64,000 nt of DNA from assembly GCA_023228145.1 (NCBI GenBank), contig JALOBU010000004.1, positions 118,116 to 182,115 of the forward strand, given 5' to 3'. The translations under genes and the position numbers were made by a program. A model generated the notes under the pieces. That model did not search any database, was not told where the DNA came from, and saw nothing but the letters and a program-made list of their open reading frames with translations. The first letter of the stretch is position 1. Every line of letters begins with the position of its first letter. This document shows positions 17,403 to 27,025 of this stretch, piece after piece. The stretch is from Bacteroidales bacterium. Lineage in GTDB: Bacteria; Bacteroidota; Bacteroidia; Bacteroidales; CAIWKO01.

Positions 17403-20400
17403 TTATTGATTTTTTTCTGCCATTTTCATATTAAAATCTATTTGTGCCAGGCGCTGGTAACTTCTGTATCTCCATTTGGCATTTTCTTCAGCTGCTTTAA
17501 AGAGTTCTTCTGCTTCCTGAGGAAATGTTTTCTTTAGCGATGTAAAACGCACTTCGCTGTTCAGGAAATTCTGGAACTCTTCCCATTTTGGCTCTTTCGA
17601 ATCTAAAGTGAAGGGGTTTTTCCCCTCTTTCTCTAACAATGGGTTGTAGCGATATAATGACCAATATCCGGCTTCCACTGCCAGGGCAGCCTGCTCCTGC
17701 GATTTCCCCATACCTGCCCGCAGGCCATGGTTAATACATGGAGCATAAGCAATTATCAAAGAAGGTCCTGGATATGCTTCAGCTTCTTTAATCGCCTTAA
17801 AATATTGCCCGTAGCTTGCGCCCATGGCAACTTGTGCAACATATACATATCCATAGGACATGGCCATCATGCCCAGGTCCTTTTTACGAATGCGTTTTCC
17901 GGCGGCTGCAAATTTTGCAACAGCAGCAATAGGTGTGGATTTGGATGCCTGTCCTCCAGTATTGGAATAAACTTCTGTGTCGAGTACAAGTACATTTACA
18001 TCGCTGCCTGACGCAAGTACGTGGTCAAGTCCGCCATAACCAATATCATAAGCCCAGCCGTCGCCACCAAATATCCATACTGATTTCTTTACCAGGTAAT
18101 CTTTAAGCTCAAAAATTTGTTTTGCTATCGGATTTTCGGATTTTTCAATCAGGGGGATAATTTTTTTAGCAGCAGCATCCGAAGCTTCAGCGTTGTTCAT
18201 GCCATCAAGCCAAGCTTTGAAAGCTTCTTTGGTTTCGGCCGGAAGGTCTGATTCCAAACCTGTTTTCATCAGTCTTTCAATGCGTCCACGCAGTTTTCTG
18301 ACACCGGTTTCTATTCCGTAGCCATATTCGGCATTATCTTCAAAGAGAGAGTTCGCCCAGGCAACGCCTTTGCCTGATTTTGCTATTGAATATGGAGTAG
18401 CTGGCGCTGAGCCGCCATAAATGGAAGAACATCCTGTAGCGTTGGCTACGATCATTCTTTCGCCAAAGAGCTGAGTGATCAGTTTTATGTATGGAGTTTC
18501 ACCGCAACCGGCGCAAGCACCCGAGAATTCAAATAACGGCTGTGCAAACTGGCTGTTTTTGAAAATTTTGAAAATATCAATATTGGATGTTTTGTATCCA
18601 ACCTTTTCCTCCATATAGGTATAACGTTCTATTTCGGCTTCCTGTGTTCCAAGCGGTTTCATTTCCAGCGCCTTGACCTTAGCGGGACAAACATCTTCGC
18701 AATTGCCGCAACCTGTACAATCAAGCACGGTAACCTGCATGCGGAATTGCAATCCTTCTAACTCTTTTCCGACAGCTTTCAGTGTTTTGGTATTTGCCGG
18801 TGCGTTTTTCAGATCGTTTTCATTCAACAGGAACGGCCTGATGGCGGCGTGAGGGCAAACAAAAGCACATTGGTTGCACTGGATGCAATTTTCAGGGATC
18901 CATTCGGGAACGTTAACGGCAACACCTCTTTTTTCGTAACGGGTGGTGCCTGATGGGAATGTTCCGTCTTCCCTGTTTAAGAATGCGCTTACAGGAAGAT
19001 CATCGCCTTTCATGGCATTGATGGGGGCGAACACATTTTTAATGAAATCAGGAAGATTTTTATCATCTAGGGCCACGTCATCAGGAAGATTTTTCCAGTC
19101 GGCAGGCACGCTCACTTCAACTACACCTTCAACACCTTTATCAATAGAAGCGATGTTCAGTTTCACGACCTCTTCGCCTTTTCTTCCATAGGTTTTTTCG
19201 ATGGCTTTTTTCATATGGTTCACAGCCAGGTCAAAAGGTATCACGTTGGATACTTTGAAAAATGCTGTTTGCGTGATCGTATTGGTTCTGTTTCCTAATC
19301 CGATTTCTTCAGCGATTTTGGTTGCGTTGATGATATAAAATTTAATATCGTTGGCAGCAAGGTACTTCTTTATTTTATTCGGCAGATGTTTTTTGGTTTC
19401 TTCCGCATCCCAGATACTGTTCAGCAGGAAGGTACCACCTTTTTTCAGGCCTTTCAGCATATCATATTTTTCAAGGTATGCCGGAACGTGGCAGGCAACA
19501 AAATCCGGAGTGTTTACCAGGTATGGAGCCCTGATTACTTTGTCACCAAAACGAAGGTGAGAAACTGTAATACCGCCTGATTTTTTCGAGTCATAGGCAA
19601 AATAGGCCTGGCAATATTTATCGGTGGTTTCGCTGATGATCTTGATTGAATTTTTGTTGGCGCCGACCGTGCCGTCTGATCCGATACCGTAAAACTTGGC
19701 TTCGTATGTTCCTTTTGGGGTAACGCTGATTTCGGGTAACAACGGCAGTGATTTAAAGGTAACGTCATCAACGATACCCACGGTGAACTGGTTTTTTGGT
19801 TCTTTTAGTTTCATGTTTTCAAAAACGGAAACCATCATGGCGGGGGTGGTATCTTTTGAGCTCAAGCCGTACCTTCCGCCGACGATCATCGGGGCGCCGG
19901 GTTTGTTGTAGAAGAGGTCCCGAACATCAAGATAAAGAGGCTCGCCGTTAGCTCCGATTTCTTTGGTGCGGTCGAGAACCGTAATTCTTTTTGCTGTTTT
20001 CGGGTAAACCTTCATGAAATATTTTTCTGAAAAAGGACGATACAAATGAACCGAAATTAAACCTACTTTTTCGCCTTTGGCCACGAGATAATCAACAACT
20101 TCCTTCAGGGTTTCGGTGATGGAGCCCATGGCCACCACAATATTTTCGGCATCTTTTGCACCGTAATACGTAAATGGATGGTATTCCCTGCCGGTGATTT
20201 TTGCCATTTCGTTCATATAGTGTTCGACCATGTCGGGAACGGCATCGTAGTATTTGTTGGCAGCTTCGCGTGACTGGAAATAAATATCCGGGTTTTGTGC
20301 GGTACCGCGTGTAACGGGATGTTCTGGGTTAAGTGCGCGGTCGCGGAATTCTTTCAAAGCTTTTTTGTCGAGGAGCTTTTCCATGTCTTCCATAGCAGGA

Positions 20401-20960
20401 GCTTCTACTTTCTGAATCTCGTGTGAAGTACGGAATCCATCGAAGAAATGAAGAAACGGTACTCTTGATTTGAGGGTTGTAAAATGTGCTACGGCTGCTA
20501 TATCCATAATTTCTTGTACGCTACCGGTGGCGAGCATTGCAAACCCAGTGTTACGGGTTGCCATTACGTCACTGTGGTCGCCAAAAATTGATAATGCCTG
20601 AGCAGCAAGGCTGCGGGCAGATACATGTAATACACCCGGTAGTAATTCACCGGCAATTTTATACATATTCGGGATCATCAGCAACAATCCCTGTGAAGCA
20701 GTATAAGTAGCGGCAAGTGAGCCAGCCTGAAGCGCGCCGTGCAGTGCGCCGGCAGCGCCTGCTTCCGATTGCATTTCGGATAGGCTTACCGTTTCACCGA
20801 AAATATTTTTTTTCCCGGCGGCGGCCCACTCATCAATATTTTCTGCCATGTTAGATGATGGTGTTATTGGGTAAATACATGCTACTTCAGTAAACATATA
20901 AGCAATGTATGCTGCTGCATAATTACCATCACAAGTAATAAAATTTTTTTTCTTTTCCAT
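17403..20960 (-). CDS. nifJ: pyruvate:ferredoxin (flavodoxin) oxidoreductase
   Basis: 1185 residues, single-chain homodimeric type. It converts pyruvate and CoA to acetyl-CoA and CO2 with electrons to ferredoxin, a key step in anaerobes. In order: N-terminal pyrimidine-binding domain with YPITPSS, the CoA-binding and linker domains, two 4Fe-4S motifs CIQCNQCAFVCP (about 692) and CTGCGNCEDVCP (about 752), CAGCGETPY for the third cluster ligands, and the thiamine diphosphate motif GGDGWAYDIGYGG (about 965) with EVYSNTGGQ. All cluster cysteines I looked for are present. It is monocistronic between a terminator and a TAnnTTTG box. Confidence 0.97.
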   Translation of the reverse strand: MEKKKNFITCDGNYAAAYIAYMFTEVACIYPITPSSNMAENIDEWAAAGKKNIFGETVSLSEMQSEAGAAGALHGALQAGSLAATYTASQGLLLMIPNMYKIAGELLPGVLHVSARSLAAQALSIFGDHSDVMATRNTGFAMLATGSVQEIMDIAAVAHFTTLKSRVPFLHFFDGFRTSHEIQKVEAPAMEDMEKLLDKKALKEFRDRALNPEHPVTRGTAQNPDIYFQSREAANKYYDAVPDMVEHYMNEMAKITGREYHPFTYYGAKDAENIVVAMGSITETLKEVVDYLVAKGEKVGLISVHLYRPFSEKYFMKVYPKTAKRITVLDRTKEIGANGEPLYLDVRDLFYNKPGAPMIVGGRYGLSSKDTTPAMMVSVFENMKLKEPKNQFTVGIVDDVTFKSLPLLPEISVTPKGTYEAKFYGIGSDGTVGANKNSIKIISETTDKYCQAYFAYDSKKSGGITVSHLRFGDKVIRAPYLVNTPDFVACHVPAYLEKYDMLKGLKKGGTFLLNSIWDAEETKKHLPNKIKKYLAANDIKFYIINATKIAEEIGLGNRTNTITQTAFFKVSNVIPFDLAVNHMKKAIEKTYGRKGEEVVKLNIASIDKGVEGVVEVSVPADWKNLPDDVALDDKNLPDFIKNVFAPINAMKGDDLPVSAFLNREDGTFPSGTTRYEKRGVAVNVPEWIPENCIQCNQCAFVCPHAAIRPFLLNENDLKNAPANTKTLKAVGKELEGLQFRMQVTVLDCTGCGNCEDVCPAKVKALEMKPLGTQEAEIERYTYMEEKVGYKTSNIDIFKIFKNSQFAQPLFEFSGACAGCGETPYIKLITQLFGERMIVANATGCSSIYGGSAPATPYSIAKSGKGVAWANSLFEDNAEYGYGIETGVRKLRGRIERLMKTGLESDLPAETKEAFKAWLDGMNNAEASDAAAKKIIPLIEKSENPIAKQIFELKDYLVKKSVWIFGGDGWAYDIGYGGLDHVLASGSDVNVLVLDTEVYSNTGGQASKSTPIAAVAKFAAAGKRIRKKDLGMMAMSYGYVYVAQVAMGASYGQYFKAIKEAEAYPGPSLIIAYAPCINHGLRAGMGKSQEQAALAVEAGYWSLYRYNPLLEKEGKNPFTLDSKEPKWEEFQNFLNSEVRFTSLKKTFPQEAEELFKAAEENAKWRYRSYQRLAQIDFNMKMAEKNQ

Positions 20961-21028
20961 TTCCTGATTACAATTTAAGTTTCTGATAATATGTTTATTA
21001 ATTATTTGATTTTTAACAGATATCCATA

Positions 21029-21036
21029 CAAAAATA
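21029..21036 (-). promoter_or_regulatory. TAnnTTTG-type -7 box for nifJ
   Basis: TATTTTTG on the minus strand, 68 bases before the nifJ start codon. A second similar word (TACTTTTG) lies 16 bases further upstream. The leader between box and start is AT-rich. The call rests on consensus match and position only. Confidence 0.4.
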
Positions 21037-21156
21037 GTGATTTATCAAAAGTAATGTGTGATTTTTCCTAAAAATAATTAGAAATAAAGGCATTTACTTG
21101 CCGATTTTCAAACATTCATCATGAAGAGAATCACAGTTATGGCAAATGACAATCAG

Positions 21157-21369
21157 TTACTTATTTTCCTGAACTGCAACAGAGTCATTCACGACTTCGG
21201 TCGTATCCATCTGTAGTAATTTATCTGCATTTTCAAGGGCTTTATTCCGTTCTATCTCCATGAGCGAGTCTTCGGTTTTTTTCTGTTTTTCCTGTTCTTC
21301 CTGTGTTGGTCCACAAGCAATAAAAATGAACAATGAAAATAATCCAAAAAATATTTTTAATGATTTCAT
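21157..21369 (-). CDS. small lipoprotein
   Basis: 70 residues. A hydrophobic signal ends in the lipobox FIAC with Cys19 as the likely lipidation site. The rest is a short charged helix rich in Glu, Lys and Gln (TQEEQEKQKKTED). No domain recognised. Likely anchored in the inner or outer membrane. It follows the hydrolase gene by 27 bases on the same strand, so both may be cotranscribed. Confidence 0.7.
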   Translation of the reverse strand: MKSLKIFFGLFSLFIFIACGPTQEEQEKQKKTEDSLMEIERNKALENADKLLQMDTTEVVNDSVAVQENK

Positions 21370-21396
21370 ATTTTTTTTACAAAATTACAAATTCTA

Positions 21397-22200
21397 TCAA
21401 AACTTCACAAAGGTTTTCGCCTCCGAAATAAATTTTTCCTGCGAATCAAATATTCCATGATTATGATCCCCTGTAATATCAATAAACCTTTTTTCGCCAG
21501 AAAATTTTTCAAATAAACGCTTTCCATGTTCATAAGGGATTGTTTCGTCTGTTTTGCTGTGTATAAACAAAACGGGGGCGTGAATTTTTAAAAGTTTTTC
21601 TCCGGATGTAAAATGAAATCGAAGCAACAACTTATTCGGCAAAAACCAGTAAGTCTTTTTTGATATATCTTTCAATCTGAAAAATGTTGATTCCATGACC
21701 AGTGCATGACAATTTTTATTTTGTGCGAGATCCACCGCCACTGCTCCCCCCAGCGACCACCCCCAGATAATTATTTTCTCCTCAAGGATATTCAAAGTTT
21801 CTGTAAGGTATTTCCACGATGCATTTGCATCTTCATAAATATCTTCTTCCTTTCCAATACTGCCCGTGCTGATTCCATAGCCTCTGTAATCTACAGCAAG
21901 TGCATTACAACCCATTTCATGAAAAAGCCGCATTCGTTTCTCTCCCCGTGAAATATTCCCGGCATTGCCATGAAAAAAAAGTACTGTGTATTCTGCCGTA
22001 TCAACAGGCATCCACCATGCATGAAGCTGCTCCCCATCGCGGGTCGTTATGCGGTGCTCACTTATTTTCAAATCTTCGGGTGGAGGAACGGAACCTTTTT
22101 GAGGAAAGAAAATAACATGTTTCTGAAAAAAATAAACAAGTACACATATTATGAGGTAAACAAGAACGGCTATCAAAAATGCCAGCAACAGTTTTTTCAT
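21397..22200 (-). CDS. membrane-anchored alpha/beta hydrolase
   Basis: 267 residues. One N-terminal transmembrane helix (about 4-25), then an alpha/beta hydrolase of the BEM46/ABHD type. The oxyanion region is FFHGNAGN (about 74-81), the nucleophile serine is in GWSLGG, the acid is in HSKTDETIP and the histidine in DHNHGIF. All of the triad is present. Such proteins are serine esterases or acyl hydrolases; the substrate cannot be inferred. The catalytic domain probably faces the periplasm, based on the N-terminal anchor. Confidence 0.88.
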   Translation of the reverse strand: MKKLLLAFLIAVLVYLIICVLVYFFQKHVIFFPQKGSVPPPEDLKISEHRITTRDGEQLHAWWMPVDTAEYTVLFFHGNAGNISRGEKRMRLFHEMGCNALAVDYRGYGISTGSIGKEEDIYEDANASWKYLTETLNILEEKIIIWGWSLGGAVAVDLAQNKNCHALVMESTFFRLKDISKKTYWFLPNKLLLRFHFTSGEKLLKIHAPVLFIHSKTDETIPYEHGKRLFEKFSGEKRFIDITGDHNHGIFDSQEKFISEAKTFVKF

Positions 22201-22207
22201 TTTGGGT

Positions 22208-22237
22208 AAAAAAAAACCTGCCGGTATTCAGGCAGGT
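22208..22237 (-). terminator. terminator made from a CCTGCC-type palindrome
   Basis: ACCTGCC (22216-22222) pairs with GGCAGGT (22231-22237) around an 8-base loop. The minus strand continues into a T9 run. It follows the lipoprotein gene that ends at 22258. The sequence CCTGCCGG-loop-GGCAGG is a short member of the palindrome family seen at 1408-1427 and 47780-47819. Confidence 0.75.
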
Positions 22238-22257
22238 CTGGTTTGTATTAAATGCAA

Positions 22258-23106
22258 TTATCCTAACACCAAAGTGTAGGTTGTCCCATTAATTATCACA
22301 TAAACAATCAGGTCGCATGTGCCTGTTCCATAATCTACTGTTATGGTGGGATATCCGGGATTAACAATATCAATAGTACCTGAAGCAATTATCCAGCTGA
22401 AAATGGACTGGCAAAATTTGTATAAAAGCGGGGATGTAATATTTACTGAGAAGGCGGCGCCATTAATATCGGCACCTTCTGCCGAACCCGTAACTTCATA
22501 TTCATCATCCCAGGGATTAACATAAGTATCGTAACCTGCTACCCATTCGTTTTCGCGCTGGGAAGTCCAGTGTATAGTGCCTTCGTTGTATGTGATGCTT
22601 GCGCCCTGAACATCTACGGAATACACCGGATGCCCTTCATTATTATGCCCCATGTTGGTTATTACCTGTGTTCCCTGTATCTGGTGGTCAACGCCATTTA
22701 CGGTCTGGTAAAAATTTTCAAAAGTTGAGGTAAATGTCTGGGCTGAGTCAACATACAAACCTGTCATCACCGTATTTATCCTGCCTTTAAAAACGGTGCC
22801 GTCCTGATAGGTGCATCCTGTACCAAAGTCAATAGTTAGGATTCGTTCCGGGAAGGCGCCACTGATATATAATACCGGGCATCCCTGGATAGTATCGCAG
22901 GTGCTTTTGCTGTTAACCTGAAAAGCAGCTTTGGATATCTGGCTATAGGCACGGTAAAAATCACGTTCAGCAGTATAATTATCCATAGCAGCGCGGTAGC
23001 TGTATTCATTGTTGTCTTCGGTTTTCTTACAGGAAGAGGTGGAGAAAAACAATCCTGCAGAGATTATAACAATCAGGCAGGCGCTGAAAATTTTAATTGC
23101 TTTCAT
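22258..23106 (-). CDS. unknown lipoprotein
   Basis: 282 residues. Signal peptide ending STSSC with Cys26 as likely lipidation site. The mature part has repeated beta-type segments rich in Thr, Gly and Tyr (TFTSTFENFYQTVNG, TIHWTSQRENEW, ITVDYGTGTCDL). Four cysteines outside the lipobox may form disulfides. I do not recognise a domain; the pattern resembles Bacteroidota surface lipoproteins of unknown function. It has its own terminator immediately downstream. Confidence 0.75.
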   Translation of the reverse strand: MKAIKIFSACLIVIISAGLFFSTSSCKKTEDNNEYSYRAAMDNYTAERDFYRAYSQISKAAFQVNSKSTCDTIQGCPVLYISGAFPERILTIDFGTGCTYQDGTVFKGRINTVMTGLYVDSAQTFTSTFENFYQTVNGVDHQIQGTQVITNMGHNNEGHPVYSVDVQGASITYNEGTIHWTSQRENEWVAGYDTYVNPWDDEYEVTGSAEGADINGAAFSVNITSPLLYKFCQSIFSWIIASGTIDIVNPGYPTITVDYGTGTCDLIVYVIINGTTYTLVLG

Positions 23107-23213
23107 GGTTTAATATTTTAATGATTAAACAAAATTATAAAAAATCCCGAATATAAAATCTTAACGTAATTATTAGTGAATTTATTTGTATATCCTGAAA
23201 TCTTTAACATTTG

Positions 23214-24311
23214 TTAAGTTTTTTTCATCAGGGAATAATAAAGCCTTAAAAGTTTCGTAGCAGCCATATATGAACTTTGCCTGTTGGCAGTAATTTCCTG
23301 CTCAAGTGATTTAATCTGTTTTTTTATTTCCGGATGACAGTAAAAATCCGATAGGAGTTGTTCGTTGAGTGCGTGCCGCATACGCATCAGAACCTGTTCA
23401 ATTCTTTTTTTCTCAAAATATCCGTTTAAATGAGTAAAATTAAAGTAATCTTCTATCATCTTCCAGACTTCAGCAATGCCTGTTTTTTCTTTTGCCGAAC
23501 ATGATTTCACGCTGGGTTCCCATCCCGATTCGGACAATGGAAAAAGGTGAAGGGCATTTTTATATTCCAGCATTGCAGCTCTGGCTCTGTTAACATTGTC
23601 GCCGTCAGATTTGTTAATTACTATGGCATCCGCTATCTCCATGATTCCTCTTTTTATTCCCTGTAACTCATCTCCGGCACCCGGCAACATCAGTAAAAGA
23701 AAAAAATCTACCATGGAGTGCACAAGAGTTTCGGACTGCCCCACCCCAACCGTTTCAACAAATATGACATTAAAACCTGCAGCTTCACAAAGCATAATTG
23801 TTTCCCATGTTTTGCGTGCCACACCACCCAATGTTCCTGCCGAAGGTGAAGGCCGGATATAAGCATTGGCATCAGCGGCTAATTCTTCCATACGGGTTTT
23901 GTCTCCCAGAATACTACCTTTGGTGCGGTAACTGCTTGGGTCTATGGCGAGTACTGCCAGTTTGTGCTTGCACCGTGTTAAATGCTTGCCAAGAACTTCA
24001 ATAAATGAGCTTTTTCCAACTCCAGGAACACCTGTTATCCCTATGCGTAAAGAACGTCCGGTATATGGCAAACAATTCTCAAGCACCTGTTGGGCAACTT
24101 TTTGGTGGTCAGGCAAAGTGCTCTCTATCAAGGTAATAGCCCGGCTTAAAATTGTTATATTACCCGAAATCACTCCTTCGGATAATTCTTCTATTGAAAG
24201 TCCGGCAGTTTTCCTGCCACGGATTTTTTTCACAGCATCAATGTTTATTGGCTGTGGTTGCTCAATACCCTCCTGAACTTTCAGGGCGCTTTTATATGAT
24301 TTATGTGTCAC
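23214..24311 (-). CDS. meaB: methylmalonyl-CoA mutase-associated GTPase MeaB
   Basis: 365 residues, G3E GTPase of the MeaB/ArgK family. Walker A is GVPGVGKSSFIE, the base-II aspartate is in IDPSSYRTKGSILGD, VETVGVGQSE covers the switch region and NKSD recognises guanine. MeaB loads and protects adenosylcobalamin in methylmalonyl-CoA mutase, in the succinate-propionate route. The mutase genes themselves are not in the window. The name ArgK in older annotation is misleading. C-terminal dimerisation helices are present (about 280-365), so the protein is complete. Confidence 0.95.
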   Translation of the reverse strand: MTHKSYKSALKVQEGIEQPQPINIDAVKKIRGRKTAGLSIEELSEGVISGNITILSRAITLIESTLPDHQKVAQQVLENCLPYTGRSLRIGITGVPGVGKSSFIEVLGKHLTRCKHKLAVLAIDPSSYRTKGSILGDKTRMEELAADANAYIRPSPSAGTLGGVARKTWETIMLCEAAGFNVIFVETVGVGQSETLVHSMVDFFLLLMLPGAGDELQGIKRGIMEIADAIVINKSDGDNVNRARAAMLEYKNALHLFPLSESGWEPSVKSCSAKEKTGIAEVWKMIEDYFNFTHLNGYFEKKRIEQVLMRMRHALNEQLLSDFYCHPEIKKQIKSLEQEITANRQSSYMAATKLLRLYYSLMKKT

Positions 24312-24382
24312 GTATCTTCTGTTTCAATACAAAAATAAGTATTTTCAGAAAATTATGAGTACAACCTTTTTTATTTTTACGC

Positions 24383-24979
24383 TTAATCAAGCAGCCAGTA
24401 AAAATAATGCGGGCTGAAAAAATAAGATGCCACCACAAGCAGATTGAAAATAAGTATAATAATTTGTGCTGTTCCCGCCTTACGTTGACTTATTGATGAA
24501 ATTATCACCCAGATAAAACTTGATGCCAGATAAACGAGTAATAATCCGTATAACAACAGTATGGGTATGCGCCATATTTCACCTATAATATTCATTGGCA
24601 GCAAGGATTTCGGGTCGTAAAGAGAAGAAGTCCCTTCAGAAAAAACATAAAATAAGCCGTTGGCCCAGTAAGGCATGAACATCCAGCCGACCACATAAAC
24701 AAAAATAAAAATGGAAAGGTTGGCTAATTTATTTTCAGTATTATATTTTTTTATAAACAAGCTTATTACCAAGACCAATAATGAAATTATCGTTAATGCT
24801 AATCCAGCAGAAATAATAAGAAGCCTGTACAGATAATTCGGATCGGAAGCAGGGTTTATTCGGGATATATCCACATCCGGCGAAAAAGAAGAAGCATAAG
24901 GTACAAATAAATTCGCCACAGGAACCAGTGCCAGCACAACAGCTGAAATAACCAGCAATATTTTTGTAGTTGATGCCAT
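24383..24979 (-). CDS. unknown integral membrane protein
   Basis: 198 residues with five likely membrane helices (about 8-27, 50-75, 90-110, 130-155, 168-192). No charged catalytic motif or known family is visible. It starts 3 bases after the stop of the secreted protein gene at 24983-25606, so the two are probably translated together and may act together. Function unknown. Confidence 0.75.
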   Translation of the reverse strand: MASTTKILLVISAVVLALVPVANLFVPYASSFSPDVDISRINPASDPNYLYRLLIISAGLALTIISLLVLVISLFIKKYNTENKLANLSIFIFVYVVGWMFMPYWANGLFYVFSEGTSSLYDPKSLLPMNIIGEIWRIPILLLYGLLLVYLASSFIWVIISSISQRKAGTAQIIILIFNLLVVASYFFSPHYFYWLLD

Positions 24980-24982
24980 GAT

Positions 24983-25606
24983 TTATTTCCTGTTCAGAAT
25001 TTTTTGCTTTTCCTGAATTTTTTGCCATGTAAAAGGGCATGGTATCGCCAGTTCGCGGTCAACAATCATGTCTCCGTTGCATTTCACCTGTTCAATATTG
25101 CTTCCGTCAGTAAAAAACATCTGGCCGTCAATGGCAATTATCAGGTATTTGTATTTCACCATGTCTTCGCTTTTAGGCTTTGCAGCATTAAATTCCGTAT
25201 AATAGTCAAATGTCTGGCCGGGCAACACCATGTTTAACTGCTTATCTTTTATCTTTTTGCCTATTTCGGCAATTTTTTTTGCATCAAGTTCAGCAGGAAT
25301 AATTTGTGTTTCGTCAATGACACTGCGAAAATCATTATCTGAAAACTGCCATTGGTTTGGATAAAGGAAATATCGTGAATTGCTCAGGTCAATGCCCAGC
25401 ATGTTCCCTGAGACATTTTTAATGAACACATGGATATAAAAAAAATCCGAACTATCCGTTACATACAGGTATTTGTCTATTGAAATATTTACAAGTTTTC
25501 CCTGATAAAACAAATGTCCTTCTGTCTTACTGCCTGTTTGAGCTAATAAGGATAACGCCCAGAAGGGCAAAAAAATCAGTACAATTATTTTTAATAAACA
25601 GCGCAT
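24983..25606 (-). CDS. unknown secreted protein
   Basis: 207 residues. Signal peptide (1-22, ending SLLAQ) and a mature part of alternating beta-strand character with aromatic residues (VNISIDKYLYV, FFYIHVFIKN). The pattern loosely recalls TraN/DUF4138 proteins of conjugative elements, but no other tra genes are present and I do not rely on it. It forms a two-gene unit with the membrane protein downstream. Confidence 0.7.
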   Translation of the reverse strand: MRCLLKIIVLIFLPFWALSLLAQTGSKTEGHLFYQGKLVNISIDKYLYVTDSSDFFYIHVFIKNVSGNMLGIDLSNSRYFLYPNQWQFSDNDFRSVIDETQIIPAELDAKKIAEIGKKIKDKQLNMVLPGQTFDYYTEFNAAKPKSEDMVKYKYLIIAIDGQMFFTDGSNIEQVKCNGDMIVDRELAIPCPFTWQKIQEKQKILNRK

Positions 25607-25683
25607 ATTAAAATCCCTGAATAAAATTAAATAAAAAGAAGAAACTTAATGAAAAGAAAAGTGAAATTATAAAAAAATTATTG

Positions 25684-26541
25684 CTATTTCAGAAGCTCTA
25701 TGCATTTTTTCAGGCTATCTTCCCAATAGGGAATGGTAAGCCCGAAACTGTCCTTGATTTTTTTCTTATCCATCACACTATATGCCGGCCTTTTTGCTGC
25801 TGCATTGAATTCGAGAGCAGAAATAGGCAACACTCTGGTGTTTAATGCAGAAAATTCTACTATGTTTTTTGCAAAATCAAACCACGAAATCTCGCCTTCA
25901 TTTGAATAATGGTATAACTCAGGTTTTTCTGGCAGTGTGTAATAACTTATCATATTAAGAATTGCTTCTGCCAGGTCACGGGCATAAGAAGGTGAGCCAA
26001 TCTGGTCATTCACCACCCTGAGTTCCGGTTTTTCTTTGGCTAATCTCATAATGGTTTTAACAAAATTATTACCAAAGGATGAATACAACCAGGATGTACG
26101 TATAATATAAGAAGGTATTTTTGAATTTAAAACAATTTCTTCCCCTTTAAATTTGCTTGCCGCATATATTGACAAAGGACCGGGAGTATCTGTTTCAGTG
26201 TAGGGAGTTTTTTTCTGGCCATCGAAAACAAAATCCGTGGAAATGTGAACAACAAATGAATTGTTCGCTTTTGCGGCATGGCAAAGGGCTTCTACAGCAA
26301 CTGCATTCAGTTCAAATGCTGCGGTGGAGTCGGTTTCTGCTTTATCCACAGCGTTGTATGCAGCACAATTAATTATTAATTCAATATTATTTAGAGCAAC
26401 AAAATCATAAACGGCTTTTTTATCACAAATATCAAGCTCTTCAATATCTGTAAAAAAAAAGTTATGTTGAGGAAAATCGCCTGAATACAAACGAAGTTCA
26501 CTGCCTAATTGTCCGTTACTACCGGTTACCAGGATTTTCAT
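25684..26541 (-). CDS. rmlD: dTDP-4-dehydrorhamnose reductase family protein (RmlD-like)
   Basis: 285 residues. Extended short-chain dehydrogenase: Rossmann motif GSNGQLGSEL near residue 7, NCAAYNAVDKAE, ISTDFVFDG and the catalytic YAASKFKGE. RmlD reduces dTDP-4-keto-L-rhamnose to dTDP-L-rhamnose using NAD(P)H. The rest of the rhamnose pathway (rmlABC) is absent here. The gene sits with UDP-glucuronate and UDP-xylose enzymes, so it may work on a pool made elsewhere or act as a related sugar reductase. Confidence 0.9.
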   Translation of the reverse strand: MKILVTGSNGQLGSELRLYSGDFPQHNFFFTDIEELDICDKKAVYDFVALNNIELIINCAAYNAVDKAETDSTAAFELNAVAVEALCHAAKANNSFVVHISTDFVFDGQKKTPYTETDTPGPLSIYAASKFKGEEIVLNSKIPSYIIRTSWLYSSFGNNFVKTIMRLAKEKPELRVVNDQIGSPSYARDLAEAILNMISYYTLPEKPELYHYSNEGEISWFDFAKNIVEFSALNTRVLPISALEFNAAAKRPAYSVMDKKKIKDSFGLTIPYWEDSLKKCIELLK

Positions 26542-26553
26542 TTGATAAAATAT

Positions 26554-26993
26554 AATGAAAAATTAAAAATGAAAAATTAAAAATTGTTGTATTATCGCCC
26601 ATACATTGACTTTTTGGAAGTTATAATGCTTGAAGCAAGAAGTTTAATTAGCTCTTCACAATCATGTGAAAATATTTTCGTCAAAATAATTTGTTTCTTT
26701 TAAGAGATGCAGCCAGTATTGTGTTTCATTTGCTTCTTTAAGGGAAATACTTAATTTATTTATAAAATCAGCTTTGGATTGCGCAAATGCTGCCTCATGA
26801 ATCATTGCCCCGATTGCAGTTCCTGATTTTAAAAATTGTTTTGATAATGTAAATTCCTTATAATTTTCTGTGAGATATTTATAAGAATTAACAACCCTTA
26901 CAGCAAAACTAAAAGATTTTTTTTTTAATATATCATCCCGTTCTTTCTTCATTCAATATTTAACAGTTTTAAATTTTTACTACTAATTTTTCA
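26554..26993. repeat. inverted and direct AT repeats around the second four-helix-bundle gene
   Basis: Left side: TGAAAAATTA at 26556-26565 and again at 26570-26579, within a 15-base direct repeat. Right side: its reverse complement TAATTTTTCA at 26984-26993, followed by repeats of the type TTCATTCTTCA to about 27025. So the inserted gene is bracketed by inverted arms, as is the related gene in the suf operon, though the arm sequence differs. Confidence 0.55.
26592..26952 (-). pseudogene. four-helix-bundle protein gene, frameshifted
   Basis: The open frame from 26952 gives 96 residues with the family core (SQAKADFINKLSISLKEA, ETQYWLHLLKETNYF) and stops at TGA 26662-26664. Reading on in the next frame gives the usual family C-terminus, HDCEELIKLLASS followed by IITSKK, and ends at 26592-26594. 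Span 361 bases is one more than a multiple of three, so one base has been gained near 26665-26690. The full product would be about 119 residues, the normal length. It splits uxs from rmlD in the sugar-nucleotide operon. The upstream 96 residues may still be made. Confidence 0.8.
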
Positions 26994-27025
26994 CTCTCCA
27001 CTCTTCATTCTTCATTTTTCATTCT

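Noticed and set aside
24983..25606. Conjugative element TraN-type gene
   Set aside because: Only a loose resemblance; no tra, mob or integrase genes occur in the window.
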